From: Mariannaea sp. PMI_226 | Lineage: Eukaryota > Ascomycota > Sordariomycetes > Hypocreales > Nectriaceae | Direction of reading: 5' to 3' | Assembly (NCBI GenBank): GCA_024336345.1 | Contig: JANFOG010000001.1 | Span: forward strand, 3,534,001-3,598,000 | DNA length: 64,000 nucleotides | Shown here: positions 23,588 to 33,330 of the stretch, in pieces | How the letters are laid out: each line of letters opens with the position of its first letter | How positions within the stretch are numbered: the stretch's first letter is position 1 | Made by a program: the position numbers and the translations under genes | Notes under the pieces: model-generated | The model's input: the letters and a program-made list of their open reading frames with translations, nothing else | Told to the model about the DNA's origin: nothing | The model's database searches: none

Positions 23588-25525
23588 TTATGTAGCAGCT
23601 GAGTGATTCAAAAGACGAAGGCATTTACCTGCATCCAGTGGATCGTGAGTATATTAGCAAATGCTGGCTAGTAGGCTCGCATGCATCGTCGTATCGCATG
23701 GACTTACCAGCGATCTCCCATCGTTGAGCCACAAGCGATAGCGCATCCATGGTTAGTTGTAGTGTCTCAGCTGTGCTGTCGCCAGCATCGCCCTCACGAA
23801 TAAACCATTGGCACTCGGTAGCAATGTCATAAAGACACTGAGCGACTAAAGGGCTTGACTTATTTAGGTCATCCATGCCTTGCGCAAGAACGCGGCGGGC
23901 CAAGGCAGCACCTTGAGTGTCCATAATTTTCTTGATGCCAGAGATACACGCTGCTTGCATGGTATTCTCCTCTGCGATGCGTTGCTCTTGAGAATCAGGC
24001 ATATTGCACGCGTAAATGTGGTACAATGCGAGTTGCGCGCAGATGCACAGGGCAACATCAAGCGTGGTGACCATTTCAGCTTCATCTCCTATCTCTAGCG
24101 AGGACTGTGAAAGGTAGTTTTCCAGAGCAGCTAGTGTATTATTAAGTTGTAGCGCTTCGCTCAGAATGGAAGAACGCGAATCTGAATTCTTGCGACGGTC
24201 TCTGTGGGTGATGACGTGACCGAGGATGTGTGAGACCTGGCATACGCGAGCGAATGAACCAATCTCCGAGTCAGGAGAGAAGCCTGTAGTGAAGAGAGCC
24301 TGCGTCGTACCGATATCGCCTCGAGACCACTCCAAGTCAGTTGTAGGCAGCAACTCGCCTTGAGCTGGCTCTGGGAAGGCGAGGGGAAATCCTTTGGGGC
24401 CAAGATTTAGACATCTTCAGAGTCATTAGTGACCTACTTGGGAGAGGCATGGTTTCACTATCGTTGGGTGACTACAAGAGGGTATGTACTCACCGTTCTA
24501 GAATCGAAGCTGCCCACCACGTGCGACGTTCCTCTTCCCAGTACGTCCAAGACGGCGGTGTGGTGAACAGTTGTGTGGCGTTCTTCCGATCATGATAGCC
24601 TCTCAAGATACCGAGCCTAGCGGCGCGACCCACCGTTAAATAGGCTGCTGGGAAGATTCCATGACCCAGCTCATATAAAGCGATGAGAACGAGGGACTGG
24701 AAAAGATGCAGAGATGCCGGGGACAATTCCTCCACCGTTACGAGGTAAGACTTTGCCGCTTTGTAAAGGGCCGAGTCAGCAGAGGAGCTGCCATGGGGGT
24801 CAGGCTGTTCGGAAGCCAATTTCATGCATAATAGTAAAAGGGCCAATCCTGAAGCTTCTTTCAGGTCATTAGCCTGGATACCCTGCTTTAGCCGTTTTCT
24901 GCTCACAAAGGGCAGCCATGTGTCAACAGAGTTGAAGTAGTGTTCGTAAATGGTATTCACATCAGACCCGAGCCAACACGAGATATGGGATGGTATTGAG
25001 TGGGAAGACCTTAGCTCAGAGTGTGAGATTGGATGAAAGAGGTCTGTATCAAGAAAGAATGCATCTGGAAATTGAGGAGCAGCCTCATAGCTGCTGGCTG
25101 CAACTGAGATGCTGGAAGGAGAGGACTCTGAGTTATTTGAGGCTCTGGACCCATATGGCTTCCGACCTGAGGGATAGTGACAAGCTTTACCCAGACGAAC
25201 ACACTTGATGGCGGTCATCAGTTTACAAACATTCTGCTTTGGACCAAGACTGAGGAGAGAAAGACTGAAATACCAAGGAACAGAGCGGTAGGTCCCGGTT
25301 ACATTTTCTTTTGAGCCGGCTAGAGACAGAGATGAAGTCATTGCCCACGAATAAATAGACGAATGGCCTACTCTACCTGCATTGACGGCACGCCTGCGAC
25401 GCCTTCGCGGAGCCTGCAGGCTGCGAGCCTTGACTGTCGCTCAGCGATTGGGCAGTAAACGACGACGGAGCGGCGGCGGACTCTCCAGCGGGCGCGTCGG
25501 TACGGCCCAGGCTTAGAACATCCAT
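23588..25525 (-). CDS. Zn2Cys6 transcription factor, divergent from SDR gene
   Basis: Five minus-strand exons: 25525-25377, 25319-25274, 25203-24494, 24414-23708 and 23628-23588, giving about 550 aa. The zinc cluster is assembled from three exons: ACRQC then SRLKRKCNRDLPLCSL then CVRLGKACHYPSG, matching C-x2-C-x6-C-x5-C-x2-C-x6-C. The middle exon is only 46 nt. The remainder is a fungal-specific regulator domain (NTIYEHYFNSVDTWLPFVSR; later TYWEEERRTWWAASILER). Two of the four introns end in AAG (25204 and 24415), yet frame and protein pattern require them. The last exon is 41 nt and encodes KCLRLLNHSAAT. The 3' end faces the ABC transporter at 181 bp, and the 5' end is head-to-head with an SDR gene at 505 bp, which makes it a candidate local regulator of one or both (inference). 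Confidence 0.87.
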
Positions 25526-26030
25526 TGCACTAATGCAAGATGCCCGCATGCAAGGATTTGGAAATTGACGACGCCCGCGCCCCTTTCCCGAGTAGGGCTG
25601 GGATGGGATGGGGATGGTTGGGTGTAAGGGATGCGTCGTTGACTGGGTGAGGCCCGGTGAGAGATGGCTTATGTGAAGCGGGGGCGGGGAATCAGGGCGG
25701 ACAATTTGGCCTCAAAATCCTCCGCTTGCGGCCCCATTTCTCCCGGCCTACGGCCGCTTGGGTGGGGGAAGCGGGATTTGAGACACCGGAGCAGACGGTC
25801 TACGACTGCTCCTATTGTCTATATATTGAGCTCAAGAGCCCTTGAATTCATCAGTTCATCATCGGTCACTCACCAGTCACTTGTCTTTTCCATTCCTACA
25901 GGTATCCAGAGAATAGTCAATAACTCCTTGCTTGACAAGACCGACTTACTTGTCCGTCCCTTCGCCCCTCTCTATCCTCACTTACACACACGAGCATATT
26001 GGCCCACAAGCCCTTCCAAAGACTTCAAAC
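25526..26030. promoter_or_regulatory. Bidirectional promoter between regulator and SDR
   Basis: 505 bp between two start codons, GC-rich from about 25540 to 25800. Two everted CGG half-site pairs occur 21 bp apart: CCG-N4-CGG at 25722-25731 and CCG-N5-CGG at 25743-25753, geometry compatible with Zn2Cys6 dimers. A TATATA at 25820-25825 sits about 205 bp upstream of the SDR start. Binding is inferred only. Confidence 0.5.
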
Positions 26031-27125
26031 ATGTCCGACCCATTCAAGCCTTATGCTGAACACTATGTTGAGCTCAAGGGACCTGGAGATTCTCGCCCCA
26101 CCGCTCGTCAGGTCATCAAAGACAACGACCGGGTCAATCAGTTGATTGATACTGTCGCCCTTGTGACCGGCGGCACTTCTGGTATCGGCTTTGAGATAAC
26201 TCGCGCTCTACATGCGACAGGTGCCGACGTCTTCGTCACAGCCCGAAACCTGCAGAAGGCTCAGGCTGCCGTTGACGATCTCCGCAAGTCCTCAGAGAGC
26301 GACGGGAAAATTGAGGTGATCGAGATGGACATGAACTCACTGGATTCTGTCAAGAAAGCTGCCAAAGAATTCCTTTCCAAGTCGACAAAGCTGAATATCC
26401 TTGTGAACAATGCCGGTAAGCACAAACACATTACTCCTCCACTATGTATTATCAGAGTTGCAAGAACTAACACGGGATTGTTTCTAGGAGTCATGGCCAC
26501 ACCCGCTGGTACTAAGACTGACGATGGGTTTGAACAGCAATTTGGCGTCAACCACCTGGCTCACTTCACTCTCACAACCTTGCTGCTTCCTACCCTCCTC
26601 TCCAGCAGCACCTCTTCCTTCAACTCGCGAATCGTGGCTGTCAGCTCCAACGGCCACAGATACTCCCCTCCCAACTGGGACGACGTCAACTTCACGCAAA
26701 ACTATGACCCATGGGTTGCTTACGGACAATCCAAGACGTCCAACATCTGGATGACCAACTACATCGACCGGGTTTACGGCGACCGCGGCCTGCATGCCAA
26801 TGCCGTACACCCCGGAGGCGCCGTGACATCTCTCCAGCAGCATCTGCCGACTGAGATGCTGCAGCAGTGGGGAAGTGACCCTGCCATGGGCGCCCTGATG
26901 CAGGCTCCCGAACAGGCAGCGGCGACAGTAGTCTGGGGTGCGGTGGCCAAGATCTTGGAGGGCAAGGGCGGCAAGTACCTGTGCAACTGTGGTGTGGGCG
27001 ATGCTGCGACGGACGTCATGTCTATATTCGATCCGGGGTATGCACCACACGCATTTGATGTGGAGGGAGAGAACAGGCTCTGGGAATTGAGTTCCAAGCT
27101 GACGGGCGTGGTGGTTGAGCAGTAG
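26031..27125 (+). CDS. Short-chain dehydrogenase/reductase
   Basis: Two exons (26031-26415, 26488-27125) across a 72-nt intron (GTAAGC ... TTCTAG), giving 340 aa. The start is the ATG at 26031 (MSDPFKPYAEHY); an upstream in-frame extension from a non-ATG codon is leader sequence. Classical SDR motifs are present: cofactor-binding TGGTSGIG at residues 46-53, NNAG restored by splicing (about 126-129), a catalytic Ser in IVAVSSNGH, and YxxxK as YGQSK at about residue 206. The build resembles the retinol-dehydrogenase/WWOX-like fungal SDRs that act on hydrophobic alcohols or ketones with NAD(P)H; the substrate cannot be told. The intron is a multiple of three with no stop, so an unspliced reading would insert 24 spurious residues into the active-site region. 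Confidence 0.92.
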   Translation: MSDPFKPYAEHYVELKGPGDSRPTARQVIKDNDRVNQLIDTVALVTGGTSGIGFEITRALHATGADVFVTARNLQKAQAAVDDLRKSSESDGKIEVIEMDMNSLDSVKKAAKEFLSKSTKLNILVNNAGKHKHITPPLCIIRVARTNTGLFLGVMATPAGTKTDDGFEQQFGVNHLAHFTLTTLLLPTLLSSSTSSFNSRIVAVSSNGHRYSPPNWDDVNFTQNYDPWVAYGQSKTSNIWMTNYIDRVYGDRGLHANAVHPGGAVTSLQQHLPTEMLQQWGSDPAMGALMQAPEQAAATVVWGAVAKILEGKGGKYLCNCGVGDAATDVMSIFDPGYAPHAFDVEGENRLWELSSKLTGVVVEQ

Positions 27126-27956
27126 GGTAGGCTACTATTGTCAACACTTGAGAGTTTTCATGCTTTTACGCAGACCAAAGGTATTCCACTTGGGAGATAT
27201 GATGACAATTCTATTAAGAGGTACAATGCGAGGTCTGTCTAGATATCTCAATGAGCAATGAACAATGAAGTTGTTTGTTATCGAGCTATGGAGTTTGATT
27301 TTACAAAATTGTATGTCTTGGAATTGGCTAGTCACAAAAGTATAACAATGCAGAATCACGAGACACAATGTTATTGACCGTTAGATCTCTTTCGATCCAA
27401 TTTTATACCCGATTAGTGTTCATTCGCACCTTCAAGAGAGCTTCTTCCTCCTTCTCTTCTCGACTCTTTTTTTTGTTCTTGTTCACGGTGCAAAACACTA
27501 CCCCCCCCCCTCCCCCCATATCAGGTCCTTCAGGGACCATCACCTCGTGGTGATTTTCACCCGTAGGCAGCCATCTTTCGGCTCTTCGCCTTACCCTGCT
27601 TTGCGTTTGAAGCCTGCTCGTTCCTAGTTAATCATGGTAACTATTGCTGAATGGCCACGCATAAAGCTGGACCCTCTTCCGATGACATCAGGCGCAATGA
27701 GTAAGTGCCAAAGGCGCACGGGAGATGACCAGAGTAACTAAGTACTAGTTGCAACACCCACAGACCCTGCATCTACCTATAGAGTAGTCTGTGCGACTTT
27801 TAATTCCCCTGACGAGGGATTTCAAATTCTGTCCGTGACCTGTCTCTCCACCGGGGAATCTGTATCTATCTCATAAACCCCCCTCATTTCTTTTTTTGGA
27901 CTGAGGGCCGTACTTTGAGCTGCAGATCTCTATGTTGTTATAGTAGATAGAGATAG

Positions 27957-27988
<32 letters not shown>
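27957..27988. repeat. (AT)n(AG)n compound microsatellite
   Basis: Eight AT units at 27957-27972 run directly into eight AG units at 27973-27988. Confidence 0.95.
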
Positions 27989-28469
27989 CCGTTCTTCATT
28001 CGCAGACTCTCAGGACTTGCCTAAGGACTATAACCAATCTAGGGACGCACTACTCCAGACTCTGCTCTAGACCTAAATTATAAGTTACTCAGTTCGAAAA
28101 AGCCAATGGGGCGGCCGGCCCCCTGGTTAAACATGTCCACATTGTCTCAGCAGAATCTAGACTATCGCGCGACGGAATAGCTACGGAGAACTCCGTACCA
28201 TACTCCGGCATTTTCCAACGACTGCCGATTTGGTCCTCGACAATCATGGCCGTTACCGAATGGCGCGTAAGCTTGACTGCACGGGGGTTGTTGCCGGGGA
28301 ATACATCGACCCATAGTGGCAGCTTCTTTTGCTTTTTGCGGAGGTTTTTCAAGTAGATGACACGAACAGATGTTCACCGGACGGTTTGCGTCTCCACTGG
28401 TCCGACAATCCTGACAGTTAGTGTCCTCATGCCTGATCGGCGACTTGATCATGGATAGCAGAGCAGGTC

Positions 28470-28490
28470 TTTTTTTTTTTTTTTTTTTTT
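28470..28490. repeat. Poly(T) tract, 21 nt
   Basis: Uninterrupted run of 21 T. Could be an A-tail scar of a retroposed sequence read from the other strand or simply a homopolymer; no element is visible beside it. Confidence 0.9.
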
Positions 28491-29450
28491 GTCTGTCAAC
28501 CAGTGTCTGCCTGGAGTGTATAACTGAAACTGCTTAACGTGCAGTACAACCGTTGTATCGCAACTGGGGTGGATGATTCCCGAGAAGCCCACAGCAGTGA
28601 ATGAATGCGAACAATTGTGGATGTTGCTGCAGCACAAGGGGGGGGGGGCTCCAGTAGATTTGGCCGAGGAATGCCATGTGCACATGGATCTGCTGTTTTG
28701 GCTTCTGATTCTCTCTCTCTTTCTCTTTCTCGGTGATTTTTATTCACCTTCTAAAAAAAAGATGGCCTAGAAAGCTGGGCTTATTGTTCAAGGATCCAAA
28801 GTGCCATCCTTAGGGAAACATACTGTCGAGTTAAAAATCATGCTGCGCCGTGGGGGGGTCAGGCAAGACCAGGGAAAACCAGGCTTTGGTTGAAACTAGC
28901 CTTCGATCGTCAATCGGCGCATGTATGCCATGTATGCACAGTAGTAATACCAGACATCTCACTATCGCCCATTCCACTCGACCCTGCAGATTACCGAGAA
29001 AATGTCCGAGCACAGACTTGGACAAGTTGACAAGTTCGAGTGCAAGCTATCCATCATGCGAAGGAATCTCGTGGGGGGGCCCATTATCCGTCACTCGCGC
29101 CACTTGCGTACAAAGTACCACAAGGTTTTTATTCTTTGTTTTGGCGACGGATTCGATGCAGCCACTCAAGCTGTCTTTACCTTGCCTATACCTTACCTTT
29201 GTATGAACAAAAACCGTTTGATGTGTGTGCAGAGGAATTGCTGGTGGTCAGACCACACGGGTCCTTCGTCGAAGGATCCGTCCATCCAAATCCAATACGC
29301 GGGTCAGACCAGATTTTTCTTTACTATATTTTTTTTCCCTCTCTTTTCTGCTCGGGAATAGAATGCTGACTCCGGGATCTTCCTTGCACTTACGTCTGTA
29401 CTGTGGTATTCTTGTTATTTTTGTGCTGCTCTCTCTGAATCTATACCCCC

Positions 29451-29483
29451 CCTGGTCCCTGGTCCCTGGTCCCTGATCCCTGG
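29451..29483. repeat. Tandem 7-bp repeat, about 4.7 copies
   Basis: CCTGGTC repeated three times, then CCTGATC and a partial CCTGG. A minisatellite-like array with one variant unit. Confidence 0.9.
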
Positions 29484-30491
29484 CTTGGCTGGGTTGGGTT
29501 GTGATGTGCTCATTCTGAGCCGGCACGCAGATCCCACAAGCAAGGGTCCAACTCCTGTTGCCCACCTCGTTGCAACGTCTTCTGGATCCTACCAGCCCAG
29601 CCTCTTTCAGCGGAGCCGCTCCATGCCTTCTTGTTCAGTATTTCGTGATAGCCTAGACTGGTAGTGATTGGCTAGTATGGTAATACTGTATCGTGCATAG
29701 CGTGTATAAATTTCAAATTGGAGGGATGCGATACCCGGCTACGACTCCGGGGTGGAGAACGAAGGCTTTCTTGCCCCCATCCCCTGTACCTCTAGTTTCA
29801 CCAAATGTGCTAACCCGGGGATGATTCTACACAGTAATCCCTTTCGCGACCCTAAGGCAAGTGGACAGTAGCGAACAAGGATAACTAACAAATCAGATAC
29901 TGCGTGACGTGAGGTGCTTTGTGTCTTCACTGTATTTCGCCCTCACAAAGCGCAACAGCAATATCCCTGACTACGTATCGCAGGATCATCACCATCACAT
30001 GACTCTCAGAACAGCTCTCAATCGACTTCTGCTATTTGTTGGAAATGATTATATACTATGTAATGTCACTCATGTACTATGGTATAGATGGGTGATAGTT
30101 ATGGAGCCCGGTACGCTCCACTTGCCTCAGCCTTAGGGTCGTGAAAGGGATAGTACTGATGCACCTTGTATTAATGTCGGCTTTGACCGATACTCTACTT
30201 ACTCGCACACTTCTTAAGGCCCCATTAGAAGTAACGTAACTAAGATAGTATAGGATAATATAGTAAGGTAGGTAACTAACGAAAACATATCCGTTCTAAA
30301 TGCCCTAGCGTTACTCGAGGATAATTTAGCCAATAGAGATATCCCCTAGAGTTCTAGATAATCGATATACTCTCTTGCCTCTTTGGCATGTGACTCCAGA
30401 GCCGCATATTCATTCCACCTCCTTATTTCGGCCATTGATCATAATCTGCCCCCTCTTGCTTCTTTAGTAATCGCCTCTGGGATTTCACTAG

Positions 30492-31979
30492 TTACACCTG
30501 GCGACCGACGGACTCCCGATCCCCTCTGCCTTGACTGCTAACCATTACCTGGGTCTTGATGGTGATACCGCGGTCGTATTCCGAACTTCCTTGACTGTCA
30601 GCGCCGTGGCTAGAGCTTCCATCGCCACCACGTTTGCCGCCCTGAACCTTGTACGTTAGCTCGACCTCATCGTCGTCAATCCTCGAATGTCCGGCATTGA
30701 AACGGCCAACAACGTTTCGCGAGTGCGGATTCCCCGTGCCTGATTGGCCTGACCGATTGCTCACGTAGTACGGGCTGCTGTTGGTCCCACGTTTTCGCCC
30801 AAGTCGGAAAAGAGGGGCGAGCGTTGGTAGGCAAGCCGAGATGATGGCAACAGACGGCTCGATGCTCGACCAAGCGAAGGAGGGACCCATCCACCATGTT
30901 GCGTCGAGGTTCTTGAAGAGGCCATTGAGATAGTAGATTCGTACAATACTAGCTACACACACACTTGTAGGGGTTAGTTGAAACTGCCTGACAGCTGGAC
31001 GAGGGGACAACTGGTCCGAGGGGTGTCGTACAAACTGCCGAGTAACATGATGCCAACAATCGAGGCCTTGGATCTCTTGTTCAAATGAAGCTGAAGGATC
31101 CGCGGAATGGGGACGATAAGAACGACTATGTCGTTGGTCATGTTGACAATGCCAAGAACAAGGAAGAAGAGGTGAGTGTCGATGCAAGTTCCCTTAGCAC
31201 CCAGATATTGGTTCCAGTAGAAACTGATGGGCCGGCAGGCGAACGCCATGGTAATCCAGAGAATGAAAGGGTACACTCCCGTGAGTAAAATCGCTGCCCT
31301 GTAAAAGAAGTTGTAAAGGCGGTTTGAATCCGCCTTGGATCCGAATAAACGGTTGTACAACAACAAGATGCTGACCTTCGTTGAAGTGACTGCCAAGCCG
31401 TATATGAATACCTCTGAGTAAACAAGCTGCAGCCGTTTTCCCTTATCGTCAGTCTCCTCCACTTCCTTTCATCGGTGAATTCAATCTCGTCAATGAATAG
31501 ACATACCTTGATGAGTTTAATGAATCTATCGATTTCGTTGGCCCATACGTGTTCGCCAGCTCCAAATTGTCCGGCTAGTTGAGAGAAAGGACATTGTCAA
31601 TATCATATTCAGGTGCAAGTAAACGAGTCTGCCCAACCCCCAAAATCACATACATAGAATCGTGGTTGCTACTGTTGCGCTGGTGAAAATCTACAGACGC
31701 GGTCAGTCCTGCATCGCAAAATTAAACAAAACAGTTGCCCCCCCCTCCCCACCCGAGTCGGAATCAAACACTCACAGTGCTGCAGGCGATGGCCCAGTCG
31801 TCATACCATAAGTCGGATCCCTTCCATTTTCGCACAAAAAAACGAAGAGCCACGATAGCGATGGCAATACCGAATGTGACGCAAACGACAACGTTGTAAG
31901 GCGTAGAAATCTGTTCGTCCAAGTCTAGTCCGGCTGGAGGCGGGCCAAAGATGGCCGCCATATGCGGGTCGATGGCCAT
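30492..31979 (-). CDS. PTH11-like/rhodopsin-domain integral membrane protein
   Basis: Five minus-strand exons: 31979-31776, 31690-31654, 31574-31507, 31426-31032 and 30963-30492, giving about 391 aa. The N-terminus (MAIDPHMAAIFGPPPAGLDL) leads into the first membrane span (VVVCVTFGIAIAIVALRFFV) and then KGSDLWYDDWAIACS. Later segments (LVYSEVFIYGLAVTSTKVSI, FILWITMAFACRPISFYW, HLFFLVLGIVNMTNDIVVLI, SFVCVASIVRIYYLNGL) make the seven-span rhodopsin-domain layout of PTH11-related fungal receptors. The hydrophilic Gly/Ser-rich tail is predicted cytosolic. No CFEM domain precedes it. The last intron uses donor GTACGA and an AAG acceptor at 30964, which gives the expected GSFVCVASIVR. Related proteins sense surface or chemical cues, and the ligand here is unknown. 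It starts head-to-head with the acyltransferase gene. Confidence 0.88.
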
Positions 31980-33330
31980 GCTCGCGGTTGTTTTCTCGAC
32001 TGGTTACGAGAGCAATCAATATGAACCAACAGCAACAACATAAGATTTCAGAATTGGGTAGTCAAGTCAGTCATGAACCATGGTCGAAGTTAAGACTTTG
32101 GTTCCGAGTTCTTGGTAACAGGTACAAACAGGTCTTAATAACTTCGCAGCCCTCCATAACAGTCCTCGAACCATATGCAAGGAACAGTGAGATGACTTCA
32201 AGTACTGCTTCCAGGGTCCGACCTTGCTCTCGGTGATCGATGCGGACCCCGGGGACTGGGTGGACAATCCAAGTCGTATTGAAACACTGAATTAGGAACA
32301 ACCAATGCCCCAGAGCAAGCAAATGCACAACGTCTTATGATTTTACCATGGCGCCTTGGCCACATCTGCTGCGCCGTGGAGGGGTGTGTGTTGGGTGTGT
32401 TGTGCGAGAATGGCCCGTGTTAGTCTGCATCTGGTTTTAAGGGGAAATGCGTGATCCCCGATCCCCGAGAGGAGCCTGCGTGTGTGGTGTTGTGGCGCCG
32501 GGCGGGCTCGGCCCCCCGTTCAAGGAAGAGTCCAATGGAGCCGGGAACCGGGCGGCTTCGCCGGGGGCAGCCCGTTGTGAATTGATCAATGGGGCATACA
32601 GATCATGGCCGGGTTTTGTGCAGGGGCTCCCTCAGACTGCCTATTTTGTATCAACATCCCACCTTTCACATCTCTCTGACTGCACATGGAGGTGGTGGGA
32701 GCTCTTTCAGACTAAATCGAAACAAACCAGCGCGATGGCAAATGCCACATGCGGACAACGTCGGGAAACAAAAAGTCCTGTGCAGAGTTACAGTTCCTTT
32801 ATGACATCCTGCGTAGTACAGGCTTCGCCTCAACTGAATGCAATACCCCCCAACAATCTTCCTGGGGTACCAGGGTTAAGGATTTCAACCAACAACAGTT
32901 CGGGCAAGGATCGTATCATGCATGAGGTGGATGGTGCGTTTCGAGATGCACATGTGCGATGATAATGTTGTACTGTTAGTTCGGATAGAGCTCCTTTCAT
33001 TTTTCATTTTCCTTCTAGATACCTGGTCAAGCCTCGGAGGCTTGACCTAAGCCGCCGTCAAAGGAGAGGGCAGTACGATCCTCCACAGAGTATATGTCTT
33101 CCCGTCCTGCCGAGTTGGGCCTCCTGATTTGTAAACTCAGTTTTGTTTTAAATTATTCTCCCAATCTTATCTTGATCCTTCTCAAGCCATTGTGGTTCCA
33201 TCTCGGTTTCCATTTCCCTCTCCTTTGCACACAGAGTGTGATTCTCCCACTTTTCTTTCAAAACACGCAAAAAGTGCGATCTATTCACTCAACGATCGGT
33301 TTTTAGTTCAAACCCCTTGAATTCCTAAAA
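31980..33330. promoter_or_regulatory. Bidirectional promoter between receptor and acyltransferase
   Basis: 1.35 kb between divergent starts. It contains a perfect 23-bp palindrome (33025-33047) and a CT-rich leader just before 33331. A 171-codon open frame at 32447-32962 (+) has no domain or conservation cue and is left uncalled. Confidence 0.5.
33025..33047. promoter_or_regulatory. Perfect 23-bp palindrome upstream of acyltransferase
   Basis: GGTCAAGCCTC, a single central G, then GAGGCTTGACC: 11-bp arms with no mismatch. It lies 284 bp upstream of the acyltransferase start codon. An odd-centred palindrome of this length suggests a homodimer binding site or an RNA hairpin if it falls in the leader. 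Role is inferred. Confidence 0.55.

Larger units (their letters stand above)
27126..30491. other. Gene-poor 3.4-kb convergent intergenic region
   Basis: Lies between two gene 3' ends. Contains simple repeats (27957-27988, 28470-28490, 29451-29483), long C and G runs (about 27500-27518 and 28640-28648) and no open frame with a recognisable domain. Sequence near 30170-30330 is AT-rich with TAGGTA-type words. Confidence 0.5.

Noticed and set aside
32447..32962. 171-codon open frame in the receptor/acyltransferase promoter
   Set aside because: No domain, odd composition, begins in GC-rich promoter sequence and no splice partner; probably chance.
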